From: Mycteria americana
Taxonomy: Eukaryota; Chordata; Aves; Ciconiiformes; Ciconiidae
Length of the DNA: 64,000 nt
Reading direction: 5' to 3'
Assembly: GCF_035582795.1 (NCBI RefSeq)
Contig: NC_134365.1
Location: 39,784,135-39,848,134, forward strand
The notes under the pieces were generated by a model. The model was not told the DNA's origin, searched no databases, and saw only the letters and a list, made by a program, of their open reading frames with translations. Made by a program: the position numbers and the translations under genes. Every line of letters begins with the position of its first letter. Positions within the stretch are counted from its first letter, which is position 1. Below are positions 24,818-37,800 of this stretch, piece by piece.

Positions 24818-27800
24818 TATTTTTCTTTTTAATTTTATGACTTCTTGTAGGTTTAATGTTATTTTTAATGTTTGAGGGTAGTAGCACTGTTTAAAATGCA
24901 AAATTCTTACAAGAAAACATACCCGCTATGCTTTTGTTTTAATTAAAAACTACCAAAACCCTCTGAACTTCTACAAAGTACCCTCTGCATTGTTTTTTAT
25001 GCATAATTAATTTTTTAAAATTTTGAAATTGTTCACAAATTGTATTTTCTCCCCAGCGCCATCCCAAGAGTTAAACATCTATCCTATCATTGACCTCACC
25101 AATAAACTTCTAAAGTGTAATTACATGGAGTTTCCCTAATTCATTAAGAAACCATAGCGGTTGAATATTCTCGACAATGACTTCTTGACCCATATTGAAG
25201 ACAGAGGATTTTCTGAGGAGGACTGGAACTCTACATCACGTCTGCCTCAAAAGCCACAGACACTTCCTTCTTACTTTGAATGAGGCCACAGGTGAATAAC
25301 CAATACTGTACTTTGATGTTCAGCTGTTGTGTACCATCACCAGCACAACTGGTGTGCAGGAATTTTCTTCAGCTTTAATACATTTTCAGTCAGCTAGGAT
25401 TATATTGCATTATTCGGAACATCTTCAGGACTGGACACTGGGATTGGACGCTGGGCTAGAAACATTGTCAAGAGTAGGCATGTGGAAGAGCGAGCCGGCG
25501 TATCGTCCTCTTGGGTCTTTTACCTGGCGATGAAATTCTCCCCCCTTAAAACATCTGTACGAATGGACCACAGGTCACATAGTGCCGAAAACTGAATAGG
25601 CAATCTATCTGGAGACATCCTCAACTTTCTACTCACGCTCATCCCCTTCACTTTGTTCCAGCTCATTTGTGAGCTAGTTCATTGTGTTTTATCTCCGTTC
25701 TTCTCCACTTTTGCCTCAACTTTCAAGCTTGAAAAGATTAAAGCAGACTTAAAACATGTTTCAGCTCAAGCTCCAGCGGAGCCTTATTTTAGTCAGCTCT
25801 CTGCCCAGCAATGAAAACATCAGTAATAGAAGTTGATTCTTCTTTATAAAACTTGAAAATAAGCTTTTCTGTAATTCAGCCATTCATTATGGAAACATGC
25901 TAGTACAGAGGCAAGTGTCTTCTGGGCATGATCATTAAGAATGGCAGAAGGGATTCATTTTCTATGGAGGAAATTATATCAACACAGATATTGGGAGAGG
26001 ACATATAGCATTTGACAGTTATATTTTTGCTTTTTTTATGACAGGTTTGATGTTGTGTAAGACACCGTGAAGCTTTTGGAAGAAGTAGTAGTATTATTAA
26101 AATTGCTTAGCCTGGGAGTGTTAGGCAACTTTGGAAAAGACTCGTGTCAGATCTCAGTACAGACACTGCTGACTCAGACTTTTTGCAGAGGATGTGCGAT
26201 TCACCTACCTCCCCTGACAGTAACACTTTTCTTGCACAGTGAGTAACACATTTCCTCTGACAGTAACACTTTTGCTTATATGTCTGATATTTCATCAAAC
26301 ATTTTTGTTTCTGACCTTCACTTGGTTCTGTTACATAATTTCTGGGTCTTCTAAGTGTAAGATGCTATATAATAAACTTCATAAAATTGGTATTTCTTAT
26401 CATAAAAGATCTAAGTGGAAGGGAACTAATTGTTCATTGTGGTCTCAATTTTAAATTACATTCTGGGACAAAAAAAACTTGGTTTAAATAACTATATTCT
26501 CTCCTCAGAAATACTGATGTAGTGGAGCTGCAAGAGAAAGCCACGCAGAGACACGTTGAGACATTATACAGATACTACTGACATTACCACTGCTACTCCA
26601 GGACCACTGATGTGGTAACTTTTATTGCAGTGCCATGAGGAGTCAGTGATTAATATGAAAACAAACACACAAAAAAACCCCAGTGTCAATGGAAGTACAA
26701 TAGATGTTAGTCCGGTGGTCCTGCCTCTGCAGACAACTGCTGCCGACATCAGCAAAGCATAAACAAAAGTTTTAATAAGGCTTGCTGACAGGACCCGTCA
26801 CTTAGCTCACACAGATGGGAGAAAAGGTAATTCAGACCATTTCAGTGCACGCAACCTCGTGCCGCCAAAGGCACCGCTATTAACCCTTCCACCAGATGGC
26901 TAGTTCTTTTAATTCAGAGTGTAAAATCACTCATGTGTTATGCGACCCTGTCACTTTATATAGTGACCTACATATATCCAACTATGTCTTGCGAATAGTC
27001 AGATCAGGTGAAGTGAAACTTCTGTGCTTCCTGTTAATGTGGTGTGGTTGCACAGCAGTGACTCAGTGACATGGCAAAGTGGAATTACTGACATAGTGTA
27101 TCTTAAAGAGAACCACTCTAACTGGGAACAGAATTTTGCAAGCTGGTTTATAGTCCAAAATTCAGTGACAACAGTAACTCAGATTAAGAAACAGCCCCGG
27201 CATTATGCACCTTGATTTACCAAGCACCATCAGTTTTATCATGTAATAAATCCACACCATCTTGAGTAGTTAAATAAAGTCATTTTGAAGGGACGCAACA
27301 TTATCTAAGGTGAAGTCCTTGTGCCCAGACACTGCCCATACACCAGCAGTTGCACTGAGGCTCTGAGCTCAGCATCATCTCCTGAAGGTGAGCCCCTGGC
27401 TGCTCAGTTAATATGTATAACAGGGCTGCTAGAGAAGGAGATGATGGTTCCCATGTTGTTAACAGTCGTCTTCTAGATAGTATCCGTCCCTACGAAGTCA
27501 ACAGCCCTTCCAGCCCTTCCCCGGCCCGAGGTTATGCTATTGCCCATCTCCCAGGAGAGCCTCTGAGTCAGCGAGTTTCCTGTTGGAGTGGGACTATTGT
27601 CAAGAATGTGAGATTTATGGGGCCAAAAGGAGACCAAACAAAATAGCTACAGCCTAGCAATAAGGATGCTGTTTTCCTGGGTTATCTGTTTTTAGCCGCA
27701 TATCGTGTAAGCTAAAATACGCAAACAGGCTGGGGCCGGCTTCCCACTGGAAACACAAAGAGCGCGCTGCTCACAAGAGCACTTTCTGGGAACTCACGGA

Positions 27801-28103
27801 CCCACTCCAGCCGGGGGGCACCAAGCCTCAGCAGGTTTCCCCTGGCCCCACAAGAGACCTTGGAGCAAGAGCTGGGCACCCAGCTCTCCAGAACAGGGTG
27901 CATCCGCAGATGCCTGTACGTGTGTGTCACACCAACCCAGCGACCAGAAAGGGACTTAGGAAGGGAGAAATCCAGAAGTACAGCCTTTCTGCATCCTGTC
28001 AGCCATTCCTATTCTACTTCGAGTCTTGAAGTAGGTGCTTTGGAGACAGCCCAGCACATGACAGTATTAAACAAAGTCACCTGGAACAAAAACTGGTTTT
28101 TTA

Positions 28104-28161
28104 ATATACGTATACACATACATGTATATACATACACAGACACACATGCAGTATGTGTGTA
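28104..28161. repeat. TA/CA-rich microsatellite
   Basis: Imperfect alternating purine-pyrimidine DNA with ATACATA and ACACA runs, then TGTGTGT. Confidence 0.7.
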
Positions 28162-30567
28162 CATCAGATATAAAAACAGTTTAAAGGAAAAGCTTTGAGG
28201 CCCACTCAAAACCTGCACAGGTCACTGCCTTAATTACCTCAGGAAAGGTAAACTGGCATAGATGTGAATCAGTCACATTTACAAAGCTGATCCACGCTTA
28301 CCGGAAGACTTTATCAAGACCTGTGAAGGAAGTGGGGATTGAGAAGCTTCAGTTGTCCTTTTCCCCTCCACTGAAGAACTGTCTGCACTAAGGAGGATTT
28401 CCTACCACGACTGTACCACCAAACTCCCCCTGCAAAGAGCAAGCTCCGACCAGCAAATGAGTGCTTTTGCTCTTACACTTTTATTCCAGCCCCATGAATG
28501 GAATAAACTGATCCAACAACAGATGTGTAAGCTGTAAACGCTATCAGGCCTTGCTCGCCTTCCCAAAGGACTGCCGCTATCCAGGTAAATTTTGTGCGGT
28601 TCTCAGTCCTCCACCCTAACAAGATGCTGCAGGACCACCGAGTGCCGTCCTTCACAGACAGGCAACAGGCTTATTATCTAGCAAGACGTGAAGGCTTTTG
28701 AGAAGCAACAGACTGGATTCAAGTCTCCTCTTTGTGGGCTCGCTGGGGGAATGCTTTATTGGCAGGAATACTGCGTAAAGGAAGGCCTTTTCCCAGCTGG
28801 CAGTGGTCAGTGAGGAAGAGACGGCTGGCTGGCTTACTTCTACAGGTGGTTGAGAGCTGTGAACCCCCAGCAGCGAGATTCACCCAGCAGGTATACCCAA
28901 CTTGGGAACAGGAGCTGAAGACATTCAATTCAACACTTACTGGCTGGGTCCATTATTAACATGCTGGTTTTGTGAACCCTGACCTTAAGTCAACAAGCTC
29001 CCAAAGCTGTTTATTTCTTAGATATATCTCCTATTGGCAACTGCCTTCCTCCTTGTTTATCTACTTGGTCTCTCCACTTCAAGGCTTCCAAGATTTCCTT
29101 GACAGAAAACAATACACATTCACTGTACAGCACGCATTTGTAATTATTAATAAAGGGTGCACTTTTGAACCTTTTTTCCATGTTCAGCTTGCTGGAAAAC
29201 ACAACAGGAAACATGTCTGAAGGTTGGTCTGAAACATTCAGCAAAACAAAACGAAAACCCCTCTTGAACTAGATAAACAATAGCAGAAAGCAGACACAAA
29301 GAATTCTGTATCTGCCTTGAAGACTACAGAAGACCATCCTTCAGCTTTGCACTATCATTACTCAAAAAAGGTATTTTGTCTACATTTCCCTTAAATAGTT
29401 CTGTCCAAAAGTAAATTCAATTAGAACATTTCAGGCAAAAGCTAAAATTTGTTCAGATGGGAAATAATGTCATGATGATGCGTGGGACACCAGGGGCTTC
29501 CATTCTCATCTCTAAATGGGGTTTGTACCCCCACGCAACAAAAATGTCTACCTCCTTTACCACTTCTATTGTCTCCCTGGCAGAAATCAATATACATGTA
29601 CCATACAGCACACGTGTAACAAACTCAGACCTACCCAGATGCACCAGACTCACAGGGCAATACTGTAAGCAAAATTGGCACATATGTTGTTATAATGTCT
29701 ATGACTTGCAGGCCTCAAAATCAGGCCTGCACAAAAACTCTGACAGAGCTATCAGATAGCCAGGAATCCCAGGCAAACCTAGGGAAAAAAAAAAAAAGAT
29801 TTAAAAAGAGGACACCGTTCATAAAACTCAAATTACAGGTACCACAGAGGAGAAGTACTGGATGATGAGAGCTCTTGGCCATGAGAACCATGAGAACATG
29901 TTGAATACGAAGAACGTAGACAGAAGACACTCAAATTAACTCGCCAACAAGACACCGCAGCAACATTCCCTCCTAAACAAAAAATTTCTATTTTTTAGCC
30001 ATTAAGTTTTCCACTATAAAACTACCATTTTAGAGGAAAACTGGCAATTTTCATAAAGGCTGTTGTACACAGAGTTTCCCTTTCAGCAGAAACTTTCTGA
30101 CCAACTGTAACTTACGTATTAAGTGCATGACACAGAATAATCTCAGAAGTCCTCAAGATAAAATAAAATACCACGATTTGTTTCAAAAAACTCCACTGTT
30201 AGGAAGCTACTGCAATGCCCAATTTCTGGAAGAAGTGGACACTGTTTTCTAACATGATCAGTGCTGGACAGCACTCACTCTTTAAATCAACACTTCATTT
30301 GTTGGGGACTGGCCCTTTGGGCATTGCAGCCTTCCAGCCTGTGTAGCACCCATCTGCTCGATGGTCACGATTCCAAGTATCAACTTATCTAGCTTTAGTA
30401 ACTTATTCTTTCTGAAGATCAGGTCCAAGGTAACATCTTGTCTTTCAAAAGTCCACAGATGTTCCAGCTGAACAGGTGAAACAGAGAACTAAACAGAGAA
30501 GTGCCAACACAATAGGCTCTACCAATTTATCTGGCATAGCTTGAATAGAAACAAATCAAACAACCTT

Positions 30568-30573
30568 TTTATT
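30568..30573 (-). terminator. MDM1: Candidate MDM1 polyadenylation signal
   Basis: AATAAA on the minus strand. It is the first one seen downstream of the MDM1 stop and implies a 3' UTR of about 1.2 kb. Confidence 0.5.
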
Positions 30574-31740
30574 TTCAGTAATATGCGTACATAATTGTGT
30601 ACAAAATCGAAAGGTAAGCAAATGTGTACAAAATTCAAATTGTTCTTGTATAAAATTTCCAAATGAAGTCATTTTAAAACTTGAAGCCACACAAGAAGAA
30701 CCAAACTGCCTGCTAGCCGCCTATTTCCTCTACTTCATGTTGTTTGCATCACTTGGAAAGATAAAACAAGCTGTCAGCATAAATCACAAACATTTTTCAC
30801 TGTGACAATCGTAACAGTATGCCAGTCTCCCAGCAACAGGCAACTAGGAGGAGAGGTAATTAAAATGTCAAAGTCAAGAAAAAACATTCTTCTGAATTTA
30901 CTTTAAGAGATCAACTACTCCTAAATACCTGAGTTTGAAGTGGGGCTGGGGAAGGCCACTGTTTAAGGTGGCTGAGGTTGCTTTTTCTAGAGAAGTTGAA
31001 ATTAACGCTAAGCACGGGTCTTGCCCACAAAAAGACAAATGTTCACATTAGTATATCTGACAAACTGACGTACTGTACACAGTGAACTCTAATAGTCGTC
31101 CTGGCCAAAAAACTATGGACAAGGAACAAACACTAACGCTTAGTGTCCTTTTCTCAAACTCCTGTATGTTCCATGTTAGCTTCATTAAGAAATAATAATT
31201 TTTTGGGAACAGGTTAAAAGCAGTAAGTAGTAAAAGTAACTTTTTGTTACAGCACTGTGCTGTACTGACAATTCATACAGTAACATAAACAAATATACCA
31301 CAGTTGCCTTTAAGATAGCTGGTTAAAATCAAGCAGCTGAGGTGTCTGGTGAATGATGGTGTTGCCCCTGAATACTGTCCCAGGTCATACTGCATGACCA
31401 CAGCAGAATACCTTGAAAAGTAACACACAGGTTGCATAAAAAAAATAATTATCTCAGTTTCAAGAGGTGCTGCTGTAAAAAAAAAATAAAACCCCACATG
31501 GCTGTTGTGACATAGTGAATTAAGACATAACTCTCAGATATAAAGGACCTACATTTAAAACACTGGTTTAAATATTGAAATTTTAAATTGGGATGGTAAG
31601 TCCTAAAAGTTGGACCATATTAGTGATAAGTGAAAGGATGCTGCATGGTATCTACAACCACAATTTTTAAAAATGTACACTACAAACTATAAAAACCAAA
31701 TCATTTTACAGAACAGTTTCTATACAACAGGTGGGAGAGA
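30574..31740 (-). other. MDM1: MDM1 3' UTR (inferred)
   Basis: From the stop at 31741-31743 to the candidate AATAAA. No repeat element or further exon was recognised. Confidence 0.5.
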
Positions 31741-31847
31741 TTATGTCTTGCCCCAGAAATCCTTCCTCTTCTGAGCTCGTTCCAGTATCTGAGATGCAAG
31801 CGAGCTAGATGCTGCTGAGCGAGCAGAAATCTGAGACAACCTGTCAT
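31741..31847 (-). CDS. MDM1: MDM1 coding exon 14 (last)
   Basis: Acceptor CCCCACAG, TAA stop at 31741-31743. It encodes DRLSQISARSAASSSLASQI to QKRKDFWGKT, the highly conserved C-terminus. Confidence 0.96.
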
Positions 31848-34800
31848 CTGTGGGGACAGCAACAAGGGAAAAAGTAAATAGGAAGATTAAATATACATAT
31901 TAAAACACAGTTGACATTCATGGCAGACTTTGAAAGTGCAAATGTTTTTATGCCCTCTTTCACAATGGATGATAAAATAGTACCACAGTTCAATTCTATT
32001 ACTTGGTAACTGACAAGCTGGAGAAGAATCTCACTAGAAAGCTACTAGGATGCTAGGTAAGTTTAAGAGAGCTACACGCCCAACTCTTGACAAACTCCAG
32101 AATGAGACCCCTACTGTCACCTGGGAATTGCCCAATTCTCCAAGTCATCTTTACATTTACTCTCCTGTGTCAGAAGACCTCAGAAGTCATTCCTCTCCCA
32201 CTGAAATCTGTACAGACTAGGCTCTGATAATGACATATTCATGAAAGCAACCCACCACTTCAAGCAAAGTGGAAAACCTTAGAATAACACATGACTAAAA
32301 TATCAGAACCTATGTTGCCAAAAGAGCCCTTCTGTGCCAAAACCAGCTAGTGTGCCACACGCTGTTAAAAGAAATGTATCTTCTGAAGAAAACAGGAAGT
32401 TTAACACAAAGACAACAAAAAGCATGCTTTAAAAATGTAGTTTTGAAAGATCTTCCTTTTGAATACAGGGTCCACTTCACATCCAGCAGAACTCTTAAAA
32501 TTAAGCAGCCTGGATGCTGCTTCTCAGATAAAGCACAACATTATCTTCTTTAACATCATCATTAAAATGTTGCTACAGCTCTGTCAAGATGCTGTCTATG
32601 AAAAATTACCTTAATTACACCCATTCTCCTGCAATGGATTAAAAAGAACTGTATCAGTACTTTCCAGATCCCCCTACCAACAAAAAACCAACAAAAAATT
32701 CCAGAACTCAGTCCTAACAGGACCTGTACTTCATCGGTGTTTCAATTAACTTTTCAGTAGCATTTCTAAATTTTTGAAATACAGTGATCCAAACAGCCCA
32801 TAACAGGCTCACACACTATGCATAACAACCATATTCCCATGTATGAGAAAACTGCTCACTGCACTTCCACAAACAGACGTGTCATTGGAGTAACTCCCAG
32901 GTTTGTGAACAAATATGGGCATATGAAATATCTGTGAGCTGGCCCATTGCACCTGTTTCCAAAAGCTCATACATCATCACTCAGCTCAGAGGAAAAAAAA
33001 GAAAAAGAAACAGCAGTTACAGCATTTAATCTGTGTGCAGCAAGCTTGTGGGAAGCTGCAGAGTACTATAGGATTTTGCGTGTTTTATGTAGATACACAG
33101 ATGCTTGGCTGAGCCATCTGCACAACCCACACATTTTCCAGCCAACTGCAATGAGTAAAACAGAGAATCGGCCTGAACCTTGGTTAAAACCAAGGAGCAA
33201 ACAAGCGTAAGGGGTCGAGAAAAAAGCTTTTGGTTGCTCTGGGGTATATCTATAAATAAACTGCAATCAGATATAAGCTTGCTCTGCCCATACTCTAATC
33301 TGAACCAAACACAGGTGATTGCAACTAGGCACAGCACCACACCAAGCTCAACCTCATACACCATGCTAAGAAACAATGTCTAGCAGCTCAAGTTAATGAG
33401 GCTACAGTACCTCTGGTTGACTCATGCTACTGAAAGAGTTTATTTGTGTCTGCCCACAAAAGGGCCAAGAAGATGCACTGGTGGGCTGTGCACTGGCTGC
33501 TCCCCCAGATTAACTTTACAGTAAGCAGACAAAAAGGCCAAAACAGCAATCAGAATAACAGGATGCCGCAAGTACCCCTAATACACTGAGCAGAGGAACA
33601 GGTGTGAAAATTAAAGTCAAAGGAATCATTTTATGCTGCATATCTGGTGCTGAAGTCTCACAAGCAAAATCTTTATCTTAAGATTTTTGGTACCTTTTTT
33701 AGTTGCATCCAAAGTTACTGCAGCTGCAACCTAGGCTGTGATCATTTTGCAGTTTGCTTCTGTTGCTATGAACACAAAGGCTTAAAAAATGTGTTGGGGA
33801 GGAAACGATTTTAGGTATGGAACTGAGCAAGCTATAGTAACCATATTGAGCCACAATTGTCTACTTAATTTTCAGCTGCATTTAATGGTTTATCCATACT
33901 AGAATATACCTTCACATTCATACTTCAGATTACTACGATGAACATATTCAAATTATTTTGACGAAACAATGCAGTAGTTATTCATGCAAACACATAAACC
34001 AGTATTATTTACTGCATTCAGAAACCTCTCACATTAGTGTAAAAATTAAAATTAATCTAGGTAATATACACATGATATACAATAATACTTTGGGACAAGA
34101 AATACCTTCATCATTATAGTTTCTTTCCTGAAGAGGTAACTGGAAAGATCTCGTGTTTGGATTGCCAACATTCCCTAAGACAAAAAGTCAAAGGCACAGT
34201 TTTGAATCATTTCAAAATAGACAAAGGATAATACTTCATTTTAGAACATTTTAAGATGTTACAACATTATCTCCAAAACATGAGTCTTATAAATAGCAAA
34301 CATACCAAAAAACTCCAGGAGACTCCTTTACTCTAAGCTGAGGTAAAATAAACTTGCTCCACTGTGTTCTTCTCAAGGCACCTATCTTTGGTAGATGCTA
34401 CAAGTTACTTAGTGAACTGGACTCAAGGTGCAGAGCTAGAACACAGCACCAATTCTAACCTCTTTCTGAGGAGATTCTCTGGATTTCACCATCCCACTTA
34501 ACCTGACAACTACTTGTTCCATTCTAGAATTGAAATACTACTTTAGTTTAGCTAATCTTTCTAATAAAAGGACCAAGAATTGTGGGACCTTAAGCAGCTA
34601 CAGAAAGTCTTTCTGGAATGGAGACTTAAGCACATAAACTTTATCTTGACTAAGGAGTGAAGGATTCTTTTCTTTATCAAATTTATGTCCCCAGTACCCC
34701 TAAACATTGTTAAAAATCTTTGAAATGCTCCAGCACAAATTCCTCCTCAGCGAAGAAATGGGTTTCTCAATATCCAATAAATCTTTTATACATGACTTTT

Positions 34801-37800
34801 TTGTTTCCATATCCTGCAGAAATATTTAAGGAGCTTATCTCTCAGAAATCCACAACTCCTGCAAAATAATACCACACTATAAAGGTCCCCAGTTACACAC
34901 TGCTGTTGGTAATTGCAGCTGGAAAAGTGTCACAGCATCCAGTTGTAGCCTAAAGATTAAAAATTACAACTGTTCATGCTAAACCAAATTATTCTTATAA
35001 TGAGTAAGTACTTATTGAAATTAATAAGGCAAAATTGAAATTAATAAAACAACCGACCACTAGAATACAATGACATTAGTGGAATCTGAAACTAAGGTGG
35101 AGAGCTGTGCACACTTCCTCAGCAAGACTAAACATATAGTAGAAAAACTTTTGTTTACAAACAACACATTCTTTGTAGAGTCCGTAAGGTAAAGTCTGTA
35201 AGACAGAGGCAACAAGCTCAGCACTCTCTTGGCCTGAACACTGGACAGTAGCCATTTCCATCCTGCAGCACTCTTAACACAGCCAGTTACTACACAAAAC
35301 CCACCATTATGCTGGAATTCTGGATCCTTGAGAGTCCCTTGAATACGACGAGAGGGACTCCAGCAAGGCACAGAGCAGCTGTTGGCTGACTTCAGCACAG
35401 GAGGTGTAGAGGAACGCTCTTGATGAGCTGAAGCAAGAGGAACTTGCTCATCAGAAACACTGTTAGGAGACCACTGATCCTGCCTAAGTGGCAGAGGATC
35501 CAAAGTTCCCAGCCCAGCAGGTGGAGAGGTAAGGAGTGAAACAGCTTCCACTTCCACATCAGGCTAAAACACAATAGAAAGAAAAAAAAAACAAAACACA
35601 AAACCCACAAAACCCACATCTCATATACAGCCTTCCAGTACAGATCCTCACATGTGCAGCAATAGTTGGCTTTACACTGTTACACTTGTCATGAAGGTAC
35701 TGGAAGAATAAGTACTTCAAGCTTGCAAGACAGCTTAAAGAAAATCTATTCCTAATAACGAATGTTTAACATGGTTTGAAAGCAATCTAGTCAGGTCAAA
35801 CCAAAAGCTTATTTTCTTCAGAGCAAAAAACTGTGTTCTTAGATTTTAAGCCAACACAACCAACTTCTCATGCAATTGTGTCTGCTTCTATTACAGAACT
35901 TACTACAGAGGATGCATGCAGTGAAATGCTAGCTGTCTTTGTAGAACTCAGACTAAGCACAACTTGACAAAAAAAACCCACAAAAAACCCAACTCCTAAA
36001 TGTTTCCATTTTTCTTTTAGTAACTATGCAAGCTGCAAAGTAAAAGAAGCACCCAAGTAAAGGAAAGGGAGAATGAAATTATTATGGCACATTTACCTAT
36101 CTTGTACATAGGCACCCAACCTCTCCTTCTTCAATTTCTTTCAAGTCAAGGAATCTGGAGCTGTGCCCTATGTCAGTGGCAAGCTACAGTAATATTAATG
36201 AGGAAATCAACAGCTCCTGATGGCAACTTTTTTTTTTTTAGAAACAGATCCTGTGCATTTAGCAGAAAAAGCCAAAATGGAGCTCATCCAAATCTCACTC
36301 CAATAGTCTCAATTCCTTTGACTGATACACCCAAAAAAATTATTTATTCAGACATTGGCCTTTTTTAGTCACAGATGCTGAGAATTTTAGAATAGTAAAT
36401 GACAACTCAAGAAAAAGGTTCATTAAATAAATTATTCACAATTATTTAAAAAGCACATTCCTAAAATGCATAATGGTAAGTCTCTTTTCTGGCTCACCCG
36501 GAAGGACCTTCTTTTTGAAGCTTCTCTTGCACCTCTCTTAGCTGAAGAAGGGTCTGTTCCTAAACCTTGTGTTCTCTGCTGTGAAGATGAAGACTTGAAT
36601 TTAGGAGGAGACACTAGAATCGCACCTCCTATTGTAGTGGAGAAGATGAAAAATGCTTTATTACCTTAAATAACCTAATAAATTAATTCATACATGTCTT
36701 TTTTTTTCTTTACTTCTTGAAATACTGCTTTGCATTTAAAAGTCTTTTTACCAACAGCTGGGGTAGTGAGATCATGATGAGTCCTCTGAGCTCCACCAAG
36801 TGCTCTCAGCTTTGGAGTAGGAAGCCTGCCGCCTGTCCTTGAGGATACAGAAGAAGAATCTGACACAGCTGCAGAAGAATTCAATACTAAGGCATTCTCA
36901 CTGCAAAAAAAAGAGAAATTATTAAAGGATTAACTAAGGACTCACGAGTCTTGCACTCAAGCTTTTTGTTTCTAATACATTCCTACAATGAAGCCTAAGG
37001 CAACACAGTTAGGGCCATAAAACATCAACAGCTAAAACATCTGCTTGCAATGGGGAGTCCTGGATTCCAGTCCTTGAGCCTCAGTTTCTATATTTTATTT
37101 TTTTTAATGTAACTGGATAAAATACATAAACAGTCTCAAGCCGCAAATTCAGGCTCTCTCTGTCCCAATAAACCTTGAATGTATTGCTGCACAGTAGCAG
37201 AGACTCACCAGGCGGGCTGGAAAGAGTACTCACCCAGAAAACCTTTGAACCTGGTTGCCACCTTAGAGGTGGGAATGTGGGTTTGACTCTTTTCAGTCAA
37301 TGTGGTGGAACAGAAACCAAGTATTCCACATTTATGTAACCACTCTAGCCCCCAGGTTATTAAATAAATCAGCACTACCACTTCTTTCTTCTTCCTCCAG
37401 ATGTATTTCAAAAGGAGGTGGTGGCATACCCTCATTGTGCAAGGAACCTGATCCTATCAGTGCACGCTAGACATGCTCTGAGGACATCTAGGCAAAGAAT
37501 GTCTCATTTCTAGCTCTCAAGCAGGCTTAGATAACATGCAAGTGTCAAGTTGCTCTGCATGGCCAAGTCCAGAGCATACCTCAGCACACACACAACCACA
37601 TTGCAGGATGACAGAAGATCTTCAGTGTCAATCAGAGACACATCTATGAACTAGATAATCTCTAGAAACTTATGAAGGTTTTCAGGATGATAGGTTTGAA
37701 AGCCTGCATTTAATTTCTATTTGAGTCTAGCATCTCAATCTTTCTTTGCCTGGGTTTTGCATACAGGATATTATCCCCAAAGGAGACAATTACAATTCCT

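Larger units (their letters stand above)
21510..30560. other. IL22-MDM1 intergenic DNA
   Basis: About 9 kb without a supported gene. The part at 22150-23360 is more GC-rich and has longer chance ORFs on both strands. A/C/G homopolymers lie at 24730-24817 and a TA/CA-rich stretch at 28104-28161. It is the natural place for IL22 enhancers, but none can be picked out by eye. Confidence 0.55.
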